In this document: positions 1 to 9,772 of the stretch, one piece after another
Layout of the letters: each line of letters begins with the position of its first letter
How positions within the stretch are numbered: position 1 is the first letter of the stretch
NCBI GenBank assembly: GCA_000717735.1
Contig: JOBE01000002.1
Coordinates: 124,001-188,000, forward strand
Reading direction: 5' to 3'
DNA: 64,000 nucleotides
Source of the DNA: Streptomyces griseoluteus
Lineage (GTDB): Bacteria; Actinomycetota; Actinomycetes; Streptomycetales; Streptomycetaceae
The notes under the pieces: model-generated
The model's database searches: none
Told to the model about the DNA's origin: nothing
Seen by the model: only the letters and a program-made list of their open reading frames with translations
Program-made: the position numbers and the translations under genes

Positions 1-44
1 TCGCCGCCCAGCACCTGCGCACCGCGGATAAGGATCTTGCTCAT
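1..44 (-). CDS. pyrC: dihydroorotase, N-terminal fragment (runs off the window)
   Basis: Only the first 14 codons are present, reading [14 protein letters not shown] on the minus strand. This matches the usual start of actinobacterial dihydroorotase, which cyclises carbamoyl-aspartate in pyrimidine synthesis. The ATG lies 2 nt after the pyrB stop codon, so the genes are co-transcribed and probably translationally coupled. The call rests on this short N-terminus and the pyrR-pyrB-pyrC order. The rest of the gene lies outside the window. Confidence 0.85.
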   Translation of the reverse strand, partial: MSKILIRGAQVLGG

Positions 45-46
45 GG

Positions 47-1027
47 TTACTTGTTCTCCTCGGTACGGGTGTGGGTGACGGCCGAGTCGTTGCCGCCCAG
101 AAGCAGGTAGAGGACCGCCATCCGGATGGACACGCCGTTGGCGACCTGCTCGACGACCGTGCAGCGGTCGGAGTCGGCGACCTCGGCGGTGATCTCCATG
201 CCGCGGACCATGGGGCCGGGGTGCATGACGATGGCGTGCTCGGGCATCTTCGCCATCCGGTCGCCGTCGAGCCCGTACCGGCGCGAGTACTCGCGCTCGG
301 TGGGGAAGAAGGCGGCGTTCATCCGCTCGCGCTGCACACGCAGCATCATGACCGCGTCCGACTTCGGCAGCACCCGGTCGAGGTCGTACGAGATCTCGCA
401 GGGCCAGGTCTCGACGCCGACGGGGACCAGGGTGGGCGGGGCCACCAGGGTGACCTCGGCGCCGAGGGTGTGCAGCAGGTCGACGTTGGAGCGGGCGACC
501 CGGCTGTGCAGGACGTCGCCGACGAGCGTGATCCGCTTGCCCGTGAGGTCGCGGCCGAGCCCGGCGTCCCTGCCGACCAGGCGGCGGCGCATGGTGAAGG
601 CGTCCAGGAGGGCCTGGGTGGGGTGCTGGTGGGTGCCGTCGCCGGCGTTGACGACGGGGGCGTCGATCCAGCCGGAGGTGGCGAGGCGGTACGGGGCTCC
701 GGAGGCGCTGTGCCGGATGACGACCGCGTCGACGCCCATGGCCTCCAGGGTCTGCGCGGTGTCCTTGAGGGACTCGCCCTTGGAGACGCTGGAGCCCTTG
801 GCCGTGAAGTTGATCACGTCGGCGGAGAGGCGCTTCTCGGCGGCCTCGAAGGAGATCCGGGTCCGGGTGGAGTCCTCGAAGAAGAGGTTGCAGATGGTCC
901 GGCCGCGCAGCGTCGGCAGCTTCCTGATGGGCCGGTCGGCCACCCGGGCCATCTCCTCGGCGGTGTCGAGGATCAGGACGGCGTCGTCGCGGGTGAGGTC
1001 GGCGGCCGAGATGAGGTGACGCATCAT
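47..1027 (-). CDS. pyrB: aspartate carbamoyltransferase catalytic subunit
   Basis: Catalyses carbamoyl phosphate + aspartate to N-carbamoyl-aspartate, the committed step of pyrimidine synthesis. The carbamoyl-phosphate motif STRTR, the HPTQALLD motif and a MHPGPM segment near the C-terminus are all visible. The reading frame is open further upstream, but GGAGAG lies 8 nt before the ATG at 1027 (an adjacent ATG at 1024 is also possible), giving about 326 aa, normal for the family. It lies 84 nt downstream of pyrR and 2 nt upstream of pyrC. Regulation is probably shared with pyrR through the PyrR RNA element. Confidence 0.96.
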   Translation of the reverse strand: MMRHLISAADLTRDDAVLILDTAEEMARVADRPIRKLPTLRGRTICNLFFEDSTRTRISFEAAEKRLSADVINFTAKGSSVSKGESLKDTAQTLEAMGVDAVVIRHSASGAPYRLATSGWIDAPVVNAGDGTHQHPTQALLDAFTMRRRLVGRDAGLGRDLTGKRITLVGDVLHSRVARSNVDLLHTLGAEVTLVAPPTLVPVGVETWPCEISYDLDRVLPKSDAVMMLRVQRERMNAAFFPTEREYSRRYGLDGDRMAKMPEHAIVMHPGPMVRGMEITAEVADSDRCTVVEQVANGVSIRMAVLYLLLGGNDSAVTHTRTEENK

Positions 1028-1111
1028 CGGGGTGTCTCTCCGTGGTGGGGAGTGTGAGGGCATGCGGGGGCGCAGGGGTGTGCCCCGGCCCCGCGGGGGA
1101 AGCCGGTCCGG

Positions 1112-1727
<616 letters not shown>

Positions 1728-1835
1728 TCGGATTTGCGCCGTCAACGTTACCAGGAACGGTCGGTCGTCCTGCGCGCGCCCCGGTCACCCCTCCGTGCAC
1801 CGTCCCTCGGGAGGGGGTGGTGCGGACCTTTCGGC

Positions 1836-1865
1836 TTGACGGGAAAGAGTAACGCTGCGTAACCT
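1836..1865 (+). promoter_or_regulatory. probable bldD promoter
   Basis: TTGACG at 1836-1841 and TAACCT at 1860-1865 are separated by 18 bp, a plausible primary-sigma promoter about 55-60 nt upstream of the bldD ATG. The -10 overlaps the first BldD box, which fits repression of bldD by its own product. Inferred from sequence only. Confidence 0.55.
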
Positions 1866-1878
1866 CACAGTGAGTTAC
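1849..1878. promoter_or_regulatory. two tandem BldD operator boxes
   Basis: The 15-mer GTAACGCTGCGTAAC (1849-1863) fits the published BldD box nTnACnCwGnGTnAn at every defined position. CTCACAGTGAGTTAC (1864-1878) fits with one mismatch (G for C at position 7). The boxes are directly adjacent and cover the predicted -10 and start region of bldD, so dimeric BldD-(c-di-GMP) would block transcription. BldD autorepression is established in S. coelicolor; the boxes here are read from the sequence. Confidence 0.8.
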
Positions 1879-1924
1879 CAGCCGCGCGGCGCAGCCGCAT
1901 GTCGTCACAGCGTCCGGGAGCGTT

Positions 1925-2425
1925 ATGTCCAGCGAATACGCAAAGCAGCTCGGGGCCAAGCTCCGGGCCATCCGCACCCAGCAGGGTCTCTCCCTCCACG
2001 GGGTGGAGGAGAAGTCCCAGGGGCGCTGGAAGGCCGTCGTGGTGGGCTCGTACGAGCGTGGCGACCGCGCGGTGACCGTGCAGCGCCTTGCCGAGCTGGC
2101 CGATTTCTACGGGGTGCCGGTGCAGGAGCTCCTGCCGGGCACGACGCCGGGCGGGGCCGCCGAGCCGCCGCCGAAGCTGGTCCTGGACCTGGAGCGCCTG
2201 GCCCACGTCCCGCAGGAGAAGGCGGGCCCGCTCCAGCGCTACGCGGCGACGATCCAGTCGCAGCGCGGCGACTACAACGGCAAGGTGCTGTCGATCCGCC
2301 AGGACGACCTGCGCACCCTCGCCGTCATCTACGACCAGTCCCCCTCGGTCCTCACCGAGCAGCTGATCAGCTGGGGCGTGCTCGACGCGGACGCGCGCCG
2401 CGCGGTCGCCCACGAGGACAACTGA
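1925..2425 (+). CDS. bldD: developmental master repressor BldD (c-di-GMP effector)
   Basis: 166 aa, essentially identical to remembered S. coelicolor BldD. The N-terminal XRE-type helix-turn-helix spans about residues 8-70. The C-terminal domain carries the c-di-GMP signature RxD-X8-RxxD at R114-G-D116 and R125-Q-D-D128. In vegetative cells, tetrameric c-di-GMP bridges two BldD molecules so that the dimer binds sporulation promoters and keeps them off. The gene stands alone, divergent from pyrR, with two BldD boxes on its promoter and a strong terminator after the stop. Confidence 0.99.
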   Translation: MSSEYAKQLGAKLRAIRTQQGLSLHGVEEKSQGRWKAVVVGSYERGDRAVTVQRLAELADFYGVPVQELLPGTTPGGAAEPPPKLVLDLERLAHVPQEKAGPLQRYAATIQSQRGDYNGKVLSIRQDDLRTLAVIYDQSPSVLTEQLISWGVLDADARRAVAHEDN

Positions 2426-2455
2426 CCCTTCCCGGGTCACAGCAGAAACGTACCG

Positions 2456-2493
2456 CCGGGCCCGTGGACGTCATCCGACGTCCACGGGCCCGG
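2456..2493 (+). terminator. bldD terminator
   Basis: A perfect 17-bp stem (2456-2472 with 2477-2493) encloses a 4-nt loop and is followed by CGCTTTT. It begins 31 nt after the bldD stop: a classical rho-independent terminator with a short T run. Confidence 0.9.
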
Positions 2494-2561
2494 CGCTTTT
2501 CGTCTCACCCGCCGCAGGGAACGCAGGGACCCAGGGAACCCACGGGAAGCCCAGGGAACGC

Positions 2562-2599
2562 CGAAGGGGCCCGCAGCACGAGTGCTGCGGGCCCCTTCG
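2562..2599 (-). terminator. nusB operon terminator (possibly bidirectional)
   Basis: A perfect 18-bp inverted repeat (2562-2579 with 2582-2599) has a 2-nt centre and lies 32 nt beyond the nusB stop. There is no T tract, which is common in high-GC terminators. It may also back up the bldD terminator on the other strand. Confidence 0.8.
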
Positions 2600-2630
2600 A
2601 CCGCCGCTGACGTCCGGGGACTCAGGCGGC

Positions 2631-3068
2631 TCAGGCGTCGGTGTCTCGACGCAGCCGCGGCTTCAAGTCCTTGAAGCGCGCGAGCAGGCCGTTGACGAAG
2701 GTCGGGGACTCGTCCGTGGAGAACTCCTTGGCGAGCTGCACCGCCTCGTCGATCGCGACCGCGTCCGGCGTACCGTCCTCCCAGATCAGCTCGTACGCAC
2801 CGAGGCGCACGATGTTCCGGTCGGCGACGGGCATCCGGTCGAGGTCCCAGTCCACCGCGTAGGTCGCGATGAGCTCGTCGATCCGCGCCACGTGTGCCGC
2901 GTACCCCTCGACCAGCTGCATGGTGAAGTCGTTGACCGGCGGCTGACGGTCGTCCGACCGCGCGTGCCGGACCTGGTCCGCGAGGACCTCCTGGACGGAG
3001 GCACCACGCTGGTCGGCCTCGAAGAGGATCTGGAAGGCGCGCTTGCGGGCCTTGCTCCGAGCGGCCAC
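2631..3068 (-). CDS. nusB: transcription antitermination factor NusB
   Basis: 145 aa, all-helical NusB family; it starts MAARSKARKRAFQILFEAD and contains the conserved DRNIVRLGAYELIW segment. NusB with NusE (S10) binds boxA RNA and supports antitermination of rRNA transcription. The start is GTG (3066-3068), 2 nt after the efp stop, so it is probably translationally coupled to efp. It is the last gene of the long aro/efp transcription unit and is followed by a strong hairpin. Confidence 0.97.
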   Translation of the reverse strand: MAARSKARKRAFQILFEADQRGASVQEVLADQVRHARSDDRQPPVNDFTMQLVEGYAAHVARIDELIATYAVDWDLDRMPVADRNIVRLGAYELIWEDGTPDAVAIDEAVQLAKEFSTDESPTFVNGLLARFKDLKPRLRRDTDA

Positions 3069-3070
3069 GG

Positions 3071-3637
3071 TTAGTCGTTCACCCGGCCGAGGTAGTCGCT
3101 GGTGCGGGTGTCGACCTTGACCTTCTCACCGGTGGTGACGAAGAGCGGGACCTGGATCTCGTGGCCGGTCTCCAGCTTGGCGGGCTTGGTGCCGCCGGTG
3201 GAGCGGTCGCCCTGGACGCCCGGGTCGGTGTGCTCGATCGTCAGCACGACGGCGGCGGGGAGCTCGACGTAGAGCACCGAGCCCTCGTGCTGGGCGACGG
3301 AGGCGGTGAAGCCCTCGATCAGGAAGTTGGCGGCGTCGCCGACGGCCTTGCGCTCGACCATGAGCTGGTCGTACGTCTCCATATCCATGAAGACGAAGTA
3401 GTCGCCGTCCATGTAGGAGAACTGCATGTCGCGGCGGTCGATGGTGGCCGTCTCGACCTTCACGCCGGCGTTGAAGGTCTTGTCGACGACCTTGCCGGAC
3501 AGCACGTTCTTGAGCTTGGTGCGCACGAAGGCCGGGCCCTTGCCGGGCTTGACGTGCTGGAACTCGACGACGGACCAGAGCTGGCCGCCTTCGAGCTTGA
3601 GCACCATGCCGTTCTTGAGGTCGTTCGTGGAAGCCAC
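3071..3637 (-). CDS. efp: translation elongation factor P
   Basis: 188 aa, three beta-barrel domains; it relieves ribosome stalling at polyproline. The start is the GTG at 3637, with AGGAGA 10 nt upstream; the frame stays open further but upstream residues lack EF-P character. The functional loop reads PGKGP with tip Lys33, the actinobacterial subtype reported to work without lysine modification. No epmA/epmB or rhamnosyltransferase gene is nearby, which agrees. It lies between the M24 peptidase homologue and nusB, an arrangement common in Gram-positives. Confidence 0.97.
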   Translation of the reverse strand: MASTNDLKNGMVLKLEGGQLWSVVEFQHVKPGKGPAFVRTKLKNVLSGKVVDKTFNAGVKVETATIDRRDMQFSYMDGDYFVFMDMETYDQLMVERKAVGDAANFLIEGFTASVAQHEGSVLYVELPAAVVLTIEHTDPGVQGDRSTGGTKPAKLETGHEIQVPLFVTTGEKVKVDTRTSDYLGRVND

Positions 3638-3686
3638 GGTTGCGGAATCTCCTGGACTGACGTGGGACCGCGGAGGCGTACGCGCC

Positions 3687-4799
3687 TTACAGCGCGAGCA
3701 GCTCCTTGGTCGTGATGGTGAGTAGCTCGGGTCCGCCGTCCGCCTCCTGGCGCACGACGAGCGTGTCATCGATCCGGACCCCGCCCCGGCCCGGGAGGTG
3801 GACCCCCGGTTCGACGGTGACCGGCACACAAGCGTCCAGTTTACCCATGGCCGAGGGTGAGAGCTGCGGGTCCTCGTCGATTTCGAGCCCCACCCCGTGC
3901 CCGGTGAGGGGTACGGCCGCCTCCGCGTGCCCCGCCGCGTCCAGGATCTGGCGGGCCGCGCGGTCCACGTCACGGTACTCGGCGCCGGGCACGAGGGACT
4001 CCCGTCCGGCCCTCTGAGCGGCGAAGACGAGCTCGTACAGCTCGATCTGCCAGTCGGCCGGCGTCGTTCCGATCACGAACGTGCGGCCGATCTCGCACCG
4101 GTAGCCCCGGTAGTCGGCGCCGAGGCAAACGGAGAGGAAATCCCCCTCCTCGACCCGACGGTCGGTGGGCCGGTGCCCGCGCCGCCCGGAGTGCGGACCG
4201 GTCGCCACCGAGGTGGGGAAGGCGGCCCCGTCGGCCCCGTGGTCGACGAGCCGCCGCTCCAGCTCCAGGGCGAGGTGCCGCTCCGTCCTCCCCACCAGGA
4301 TCGACTCCAGGAGCTCCCCGAGCGCCTGGTCGGCGATCTCGGCGGCGATCCGGAGACAGGCGATCTCGTCCTCGTCCTTGACGATCCTCAGCTGTTCCAC
4401 GGCGCACGCGAGGTCGGCGAGCCGCAGTCCCGGCGCGACGGAACCCATTTCCCGGTGCCGGGCCACGGTCAGGTGGTGCTCCTCCACGGCGAGCGCGTCG
4501 GCGCCCGCCCGGCGGGCGAGGTCCACGGCGGCGACGGCCGGATCGCCGCCACCGGCCGGAAGGACCTGGCGGCGGAGCAGCTCGTCGAGCCGTCCGTCGG
4601 CCGGTTCGCCGCTGGGCGCGACGGGGCAGAGCAGGACGTCGGCGTCCGGCTCCGGTCCGACGAGGAGGACGGCGCCGGGTGGCGAACCGCCCGCGAGATA
4701 GCGGACGTTGGCGGGGCGGGAGACCAGGGCCGCCGGGCTGCCCGCGGCCGCGCACCGATCGCGCAGCCGTACACGGCGGTCCGCATACACCTCTGACAT
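3687..4799 (-). CDS. M24-family (Xaa-Pro peptidase fold) protein with substituted metal site
   Basis: 370 aa from ATG 4799. The creatinase-like N-terminal domain spans about residues 1-130 and the pita-bread M24 domain about 135-360. The family usually hydrolyses Xaa-Pro bonds with two metals held by Asp, Asp, His, Glu, Glu. Here the aligned positions read Cys225 (in [11 protein letters not shown]), Glu236 (in RCEIGRTF), His301 (GHGVG), Glu330 (VEPG) and Asp344 (VRIDDT). Three of five ligands are therefore changed while the fold motifs remain. In this operon position other bacteria carry an active prolidase-like enzyme. It may be weakly active, use another metal mode, or act as a non-catalytic binding protein. 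Confidence 0.85.
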   Translation of the reverse strand: MSEVYADRRVRLRDRCAAAGSPAALVSRPANVRYLAGGSPPGAVLLVGPEPDADVLLCPVAPSGEPADGRLDELLRRQVLPAGGGDPAVAAVDLARRAGADALAVEEHHLTVARHREMGSVAPGLRLADLACAVEQLRIVKDEDEIACLRIAAEIADQALGELLESILVGRTERHLALELERRLVDHGADGAAFPTSVATGPHSGRRGHRPTDRRVEEGDFLSVCLGADYRGYRCEIGRTFVIGTTPADWQIELYELVFAAQRAGRESLVPGAEYRDVDRAARQILDAAGHAEAAVPLTGHGVGLEIDEDPQLSPSAMGKLDACVPVTVEPGVHLPGRGGVRIDDTLVVRQEADGGPELLTITTKELLAL

Positions 4800-4888
4800 G
4801 CTCCGAGCGTACGAGGAGCGCGCCGCGGTGGCCTGTTCAGCACGGCCGTCCGGGCGGGGCCCAGGGCGCCCGCCGGTCGGGCCGGGAG

Positions 4889-6001
4889 TCACCAGGTGAG
4901 CGGGCTGGCTATCGCGCGGGCCAGGACGTCGTCGAGGACCCGGGCGGTGGTCTCGACGTCGTACGTGGAGTTGTCGATGATCGGCAGCCCCGAGCCGTAC
5001 CAGCCGGCCATCCGGCCGTGGATGGCGGCGACCTCCTCGTCGGAGAGACGCCGGTTGCCGCTGCGCTCGGCGTTGCGCTCGAGGACGATCTCCAGGCCGG
5101 GCAGCAGCACGACCGGCAGCAGGCCGGGGCCGACGTGGCGCTTCCAGCCGCCGAGGCCGACGACGGGCCGGTCGGGGAAGACCGCGTCGTCGACGATGCA
5201 CGAGATGCCGTTGGCGAGGAAGTTGCGCGCGGCGAAGCCGCAGGTGCGGCGGGCGAGCCGGTACTGCGCCTCGGAGTGCTCGTTCCAGCCGGACTGCGGG
5301 TCGGCGAAGCCGGAGCAGACCCATTCGCGCACGTCGTCGAGGCTGATGTGCGCGGTGGGCACGCGGCGGCGCTGCGCCCAGTGCCGGGCGACGGTCGTCT
5401 TGCCGGCGCCCGCGGGGCCGATGAGCAGCACGGCGAGGGTCGCGGTGCCCGTTCCGGCGCCGTGCTCCGCGGGGGGCGCGAGCGGCACGCTCACGGGCGG
5501 CAGCGGCACATGGCCGGTGAGGTCCGCGCGGGCGGGCGGAGACGCCGGGTGCCGCGCCGCGGCCTGGTGCGGGGGCACGGTCCCCGGCGCGCCCCAGCCC
5601 GCGGCGCCGGAACCCGAGGGCGGCGGGGCGGCGTGCGGAGGCCGGGACGTCCCCGCCCTGACGGCCGGGTGCACGCCGAGCCGGGACCCGGCGGGCGGGA
5701 CGCCGGGCGGACCGGCGGGCGGGACGCCGGGCGGTGATCCCGCGGCAGCCAGACCCGCAGAGGGACCCGAAGGCGGTCCGGCAGGTGATCCCGCGGACGG
5801 TCCCGAAGGCGCCGCTCCCGCGGGCGTCCCGGGGTGCGGGGCCGCCTGCGGGGCCGCCTGCGGAGGCGACGGCGGTACGGGCGGCTGCCCGCCCTGCGGG
5901 CCGCTCCCCGCGCCGCTCGCGGGAACGGGAACGGTGCCGGGCCCCGGTGCCTGACCCGATCGCTCGGGCGGTGGCAGCGGACCCCCCACTGCGTGCTGCA
6001 T
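4889..6001 (-). CDS. P-loop kinase-like ATPase with long Pro/Gly/Ala-rich N-terminal tail
   Basis: 370 aa from ATG 6001. Residues 1-180 are low complexity, dominated by Pro, Gly, Ala and Ser (many PPG and PAG runs), and probably disordered. Residues 185-370 form an AAA_33-type nucleotide kinase-like domain: Walker A GPAGAGKT at 195-202, then SLDDVREWV and CIVDDAVFPDRP segments. This fold includes zeta toxin-like and nucleoside or polynucleotide kinases, but nothing identifies the substrate. It sits between aroQ and the M24 homologue in the efp operon. The polyproline tail would be a natural client of the neighbouring EF-P (inference). Confidence 0.7.
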   Translation of the reverse strand: MQHAVGGPLPPPERSGQAPGPGTVPVPASGAGSGPQGGQPPVPPSPPQAAPQAAPHPGTPAGAAPSGPSAGSPAGPPSGPSAGLAAAGSPPGVPPAGPPGVPPAGSRLGVHPAVRAGTSRPPHAAPPPSGSGAAGWGAPGTVPPHQAAARHPASPPARADLTGHVPLPPVSVPLAPPAEHGAGTGTATLAVLLIGPAGAGKTTVARHWAQRRRVPTAHISLDDVREWVCSGFADPQSGWNEHSEAQYRLARRTCGFAARNFLANGISCIVDDAVFPDRPVVGLGGWKRHVGPGLLPVVLLPGLEIVLERNAERSGNRRLSDEEVAAIHGRMAGWYGSGLPIIDNSTYDVETTARVLDDVLARAIASPLTW

Positions 6002-6106
6002 CCGGTGCCACTCCGTCTCGTACGCCTGATGTAGTCGGTGCCGCCGGAACGTTACCGCCCCCGGCCCCCACAGGGGGAACGGCCGGGGACGCCCCCTGGT
6101 GCCCGG

Positions 6107-6553
6107 TCAGCCCGCCAGTTCCTCGGCGAGCGCCCGAAGGGCCAGCCGGTAGGACCCGATTCCGAACCCGGCCACCGTGCCGGTCGCCACGGCCGCGACG
6201 ACCGAGGTGTGCCGGAACTCCTCCCGCGCGTACGGGTTCGAGATGTGGACCTCGATCAGCGGCGCTGTCCGCTGGGCGGCGGCGTCCCGCATCCCGTACG
6301 AGTAGTGCGTGAACGCGCCCGGGTTGATCACCACGGGGGTCGACGCGTCCGCGGCCTCGTGGAGCCAGCGGATCATCTCGCCCTCGTCGTTCGTCTCCCG
6401 CACCTCGACGTCGAAGCCGAGCTCCGCGCCGAGGGTCCGGCAGGACTCGACGAGCCCCTTGTAGGAGGTGGCGCCGTAGATGTCGGGCTCGCGGGAGCCG
6501 AGCCGGCCCAGGTTGGGGCCGTTGAGCACCAGCACCGGACGGGGCTCGCTCAC
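6107..6553 (-). CDS. aroQ: 3-dehydroquinate dehydratase, type II
   Basis: 148 aa. Converts 3-dehydroquinate to 3-dehydroshikimate (shikimate step 3). Type II marks are clear: [10 protein letters not shown], catalytic Tyr26 in REPDIYG, the [10 protein letters not shown] segment with the catalytic His, and [14 protein letters not shown]. The start is a GTG at 6553 whose GTGA overlaps the aroB stop by 4 nt, so the two are translationally coupled. The larger open frame upstream is aroB read out of frame. Confidence 0.95.
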   Translation of the reverse strand: MSEPRPVLVLNGPNLGRLGSREPDIYGATSYKGLVESCRTLGAELGFDVEVRETNDEGEMIRWLHEAADASTPVVINPGAFTHYSYGMRDAAAQRTAPLIEVHISNPYAREEFRHTSVVAAVATGTVAGFGIGSYRLALRALAEELAG

Positions 6554-7647
6554 GCCGACACCTCGCCGTACGCCGCGATCAGGACCGCCGGGTCGGGGCC
6601 CTCCAGGACGGTGGGCTTGCCGATCCCGTCGAGCACGATGAAGCGGAGCAGGTCGCCGCGGGACTTCTTGTCGACCCGCATGGTCTCCAGGAGCTTGGGC
6701 CACTGGTCGCTGCGGTAGGTGAGCGGCAGCCCGACGGACTCCAGGATCGCGCGGTGCCGGTCGGCGGTGGCGTCGTCGAGACGCCCGGCGAGCCGGCCGA
6801 GCTCGGCGGCGAAGACCATGCCGACGGAGACGGCGGCGCCGTGGCGCCACTTGTACCGCTCGTTCTTCTCGATGGCGTGGGCGAGAGTGTGGCCGTAGTT
6901 GAGGATCTCGCGGCGGCCGGACTCCTTCAGGTCGCCGGAGACGACCTCCGCCTTCACCTTGATCGAGCGGACGAGCAGCTCGGCGGTGTGCGGGCCGGCG
7001 GGGGTGCGGGCGGCCTCCGGGTCCTCCTCGATGAGGTCGAGGATCACCGGGTCGACGATGAAGCCGGCCTTGATGATCTCCGCGAGACCGCTGACGTAGT
7101 CGTGCACCGGCAGCGAGTCGAGGGCCGCCAGGTCGCAGAGGACGCCGGCGGGCGGGTGGAAGGCGCCGACGAGGTTCTTGCCCTCGGCGGTGTTGATGCC
7201 CGTCTTGCCGCCGACGGCCGCGTCGACCATGGCGAGGACCGTGGTGGGTACGGCGATCCAGCGCACGCCGCGCAGCCAGGTCGCGGCCACGAAACCGGCC
7301 AGGTCGGTGGTGGCGCCGCCGCCGACGCCCACGATGACGTCGCTGCGGGTGAAGCCGGTCTGGCCCAGCGCCTTCCAGCAGTAGGCGGCGACCTCGACGG
7401 TCTTCGCCTCCTCGGCGTTCGGCACCTGGATGGCGACCGTCTCGTACCCCTGGTCGGCGAGGTCGGCGCGGAGCGCCTCGCCGGTGTCGGCGAGCGCCTC
7501 GGGGTGGATCACGGCGACCCGCTTGGCCTGGGTGCCGATCAGACCCGGGAGCTCGTCGAGCAGCTGCCGGCCGACCAGCACCTCGTACGGATCCGTGCCC
7601 GCGCTGCCCGCGACCTGGATGCGGGTGACTTCCTGGTCCGTCGTCAT
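6550..7647 (-). CDS. aroB: 3-dehydroquinate synthase
   Basis: 365 aa from ATG 7647. NAD- and metal-dependent cyclisation of DAHP to 3-dehydroquinate. It contains [19 protein letters not shown], the [15 protein letters not shown] segment, the Zn-binding region with [12 protein letters not shown], and the following [10 protein letters not shown]. Its ATGA overlaps the aroK stop, and its end overlaps the aroQ start, so aroK-aroB-aroQ is a tightly coupled run. Confidence 0.97.
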   Translation of the reverse strand: MTTDQEVTRIQVAGSAGTDPYEVLVGRQLLDELPGLIGTQAKRVAVIHPEALADTGEALRADLADQGYETVAIQVPNAEEAKTVEVAAYCWKALGQTGFTRSDVIVGVGGGATTDLAGFVAATWLRGVRWIAVPTTVLAMVDAAVGGKTGINTAEGKNLVGAFHPPAGVLCDLAALDSLPVHDYVSGLAEIIKAGFIVDPVILDLIEEDPEAARTPAGPHTAELLVRSIKVKAEVVSGDLKESGRREILNYGHTLAHAIEKNERYKWRHGAAVSVGMVFAAELGRLAGRLDDATADRHRAILESVGLPLTYRSDQWPKLLETMRVDKKSRGDLLRFIVLDGIGKPTVLEGPDPAVLIAAYGEVSA

Positions 7648-8165
7648 GCGTCCTTCTTCAGATCCAGTGCCGCGAGGACCGCGTCCGCGACCTCTTCGGG
7701 GGTGCGGTCGTCGGTGGTGACGACGGTCCGCGCGACTTCGGTGTACAGGTGGCGGCGCGCCTCCATCAGCTCGCGCCACTGGCGGCGCGGGTTGACGGCG
7801 AGCAGCGGCCGCGCGGCGTTGAGGCCGACCCGGCGGACCGCCTCGTCGACGTCCATCGAGAGGTACGCGACGGGCAGCCCGGACAGCAGGGTGCGGGTTC
7901 CGGCGTCGAGGACCGCGCCGCCGCCCAGGGCGAGGACGCCCTCGTGCTCGGCGACGGCCGTGGCGACCGCGGCCCGTTCGAGGGCGCGGAAGTGCTCCTC
8001 GCCGTCCTCGACGAAGATGTCGGAGATCTCGCGTCCCTCGGCGGCGACGATGTCGGCGTCGGTGTCCCGGTAGGGCGCGCCGAGCCGTTCGGCCAGGAGC
8101 GCGCCCACCGTGGACTTGCCGGAGCCCATGGGTCCGACGAGGACGACCAGAGGTCCGGCGGTCAC
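7644..8165 (-). CDS. aroK: shikimate kinase
   Basis: 173 aa. Phosphorylates shikimate at O-3 with ATP. Walker A GPMGSGKS is at residues 11-18, the shikimate-binding DTDADI motif follows, and ALGGGAV lies at the substrate site. The start is GTG 8165, its GTGA overlapping the aroC stop; a longer open frame upstream is a shadow of aroC. Confidence 0.96.
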   Translation of the reverse strand: MTAGPLVVLVGPMGSGKSTVGALLAERLGAPYRDTDADIVAAEGREISDIFVEDGEEHFRALERAAVATAVAEHEGVLALGGGAVLDAGTRTLLSGLPVAYLSMDVDEAVRRVGLNAARPLLAVNPRRQWRELMEARRHLYTEVARTVVTTDDRTPEEVADAVLAALDLKKDA

Positions 8166-9346
8166 CGGATGCGCAGGTTGTCGAGGTACGAACGGACGTT
8201 GCGGCGGGTCTCGGGGACCGAGTCGCCGCCGAACTTCTCGACGACCGCGTCCGCGAGGACCAGCGCGACCATGGCCTCGGCGACGATGCCGGCGGCGGGG
8301 ACGGCGCACACGTCGGAGCGCTGGTGGTGGGCCTGGGTGGCCTCGCCGGTGGCGACGTCGACGGTGGCGAGCGCGCGGGGGACGGTCGCGATGGGCTTCA
8401 TCGCGGCGCGGACGCGCAGCAGCTCACCGGTGGTCAGGCCGCCCTCGGTGCCGCCGGAGCGGCCGGAGGTGCGCCTGAGGCCGTCGTCGGTCTTCACGAT
8501 CTCGTCGTGGGCCTGGGAGCCGGGAACGCGGGCGAGGTCGAAGCCGTCGCCGACCTCGACGCCCTTGATGGCCTGGATGCCCATGAGGGCGGCGGCGAGC
8601 CGGGCGTCGAGACGCCGGTCCCAGTGGACGTGCGAGCCGAGCCCGACGGGCACGCCGTAGGCGAGGACCTCGACGACGCCACCGAGGGTGTCGCCGTCCT
8701 TGTGGGCCTGGTCGATCTCGGCGACCATCGCCTTCGACGCGTCGGCGTCGAGGCAGCGGACCGGGTCGGCGTCGAGCTTGTCCACGTCGGCGGGGGTCGG
8801 GTAGACGCCGTACGGCGCCTTGGCGGCGGCCAGCTCGACGACGTGGGAGACGATGTCGATGCCCGCGGTCTCCTTGATGAAGGAGCGGGCGATAGCGCCG
8901 AGGGCGACACGGGCGGCGGTCTCACGGGCGCTGGCGCGCTCCAGGATCGGCCGGGCCTCGTCGAAGCCGTACTTCTGCATGCCGGCGAGGTCGGCGTGGC
9001 CGGGCCGGGGCCGGGTCAGGGGGGCGTTGCGGCCCGTCTCCTTGAGTTCCGAGGGGTCGACCGGGTCGGCCGACATGACCTTCTCCCACTTGGGCCACTC
9101 GGTGTTGCCGACCATGACGGCGATCGGGGAGCCGAGGGAGAGCCCGTGGCGGACGCCGCCGAGGAAGGTGATCTCGTCCTGCTCGAACTTCATCCGGGCG
9201 CCACGCCCATAGCCGAGACGTCGCCGCGCGAGGTGGTCCGCCACCAGCTCTGTGGTGACCGGGACGCCGGCGGGAAGACCCTCCAGCGTCGCGACCAGCG
9301 CGGGTCCGTGGGATTCCCCAGCGGTCAGCCAACGCAACCTGCTCAA
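8162..9346 (-). CDS. aroC: chorismate synthase
   Basis: 394 aa. FMNH2-dependent conversion of EPSP to chorismate, the branch point for aromatic amino acids, folate and many secondary metabolites. [32 protein letters not shown] and [13 protein letters not shown] are clear. The start is a TTG at 9346 with GAGGAG 5 nt upstream, which decides the start. The next step, p-aminobenzoate synthesis from chorismate, is encoded by pabBC at 59.7-61.6 kb. Confidence 0.97.
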   Translation of the reverse strand: MSRLRWLTAGESHGPALVATLEGLPAGVPVTTELVADHLARRRLGYGRGARMKFEQDEITFLGGVRHGLSLGSPIAVMVGNTEWPKWEKVMSADPVDPSELKETGRNAPLTRPRPGHADLAGMQKYGFDEARPILERASARETAARVALGAIARSFIKETAGIDIVSHVVELAAAKAPYGVYPTPADVDKLDADPVRCLDADASKAMVAEIDQAHKDGDTLGGVVEVLAYGVPVGLGSHVHWDRRLDARLAAALMGIQAIKGVEVGDGFDLARVPGSQAHDEIVKTDDGLRRTSGRSGGTEGGLTTGELLRVRAAMKPIATVPRALATVDVATGEATQAHHQRSDVCAVPAAGIVAEAMVALVLADAVVEKFGGDSVPETRRNVRSYLDNLRIR

Positions 9347-9460
9347 CGATGCTCCTCATGCTCGCGCCTGGGCACTGCGACGACGCGGCCGGGTGCGCGG
9401 CCCTGGCCCGCCACCACCGATCCTCCCACGTCCGGGGCGTCGGCTTGGTCGCCGGTCCAG

Positions 9461-9706
9461 CTATCGGACGCGCGTCTCGTCCCGCTGGACGGTCTCGTCG
9501 CTCTCCTCGGCCCCCTCGGCCTGCGGGGCGGAGGAGGAACGGCTCCTCAGCCAGGAGACGAAGCCGTACACCACGGTCAGGCCGAACAGGGCGAGCACGG
9601 TGTAGCGCGCCCACGCGGGCAGCGAGCTGAAGAGCCCCACCCAGAGAAAGCGCACCACGTCGACGCCCGCGTCCCACTTCGACGCCAGCAGTGCTTCCCC
9701 GCCCAT
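9461..9706 (-). CDS. small single-pass membrane protein, unknown function
   Basis: 81 aa from ATG 9706. A short N-terminus is followed by hydrophobic residues about 19-52, including ARYTVLALFGLTVVYGFVSW, then a charged Ser/Glu/Arg tail. It lies between aroE and aroC on the same strand, with hairpin-forming sequence on the aroE side. No family recognised. Codon usage is typical of the genome, so I take it as a real gene, though the Shine-Dalgarno (GGGGGA, close to the ATG) is mediocre. Confidence 0.6.
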   Translation of the reverse strand: MGGEALLASKWDAGVDVVRFLWVGLFSSLPAWARYTVLALFGLTVVYGFVSWLRSRSSSAPQAEGAEESDETVQRDETRVR

Positions 9707-9741
9707 GTCCCCCGTGCTCCCCGTGTCTGTCCGCCCTGCTT

Positions 9742-9765
9742 CCCGTGCCGGCGGTCCGGCACGGG
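9742..9765 (-). terminator. hairpin after aroE
   Basis: A perfect 10-bp stem (9742-9751 with 9756-9765) with loop CGGT, starting 8 nt past the aroE stop. No U tract on the minus strand, so termination may be partial and leave aroC transcription possible. Confidence 0.55.
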
Positions 9766-9772
9766 CTTTCGC

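Noticed and set aside
2088..2366. Arg/Ser-rich antiframe ORFs such as the one inside bldD
   Set aside because: Such Arg/Ser/Ala-rich frames appear opposite or inside nearly every real gene here and are shadows of codon bias.
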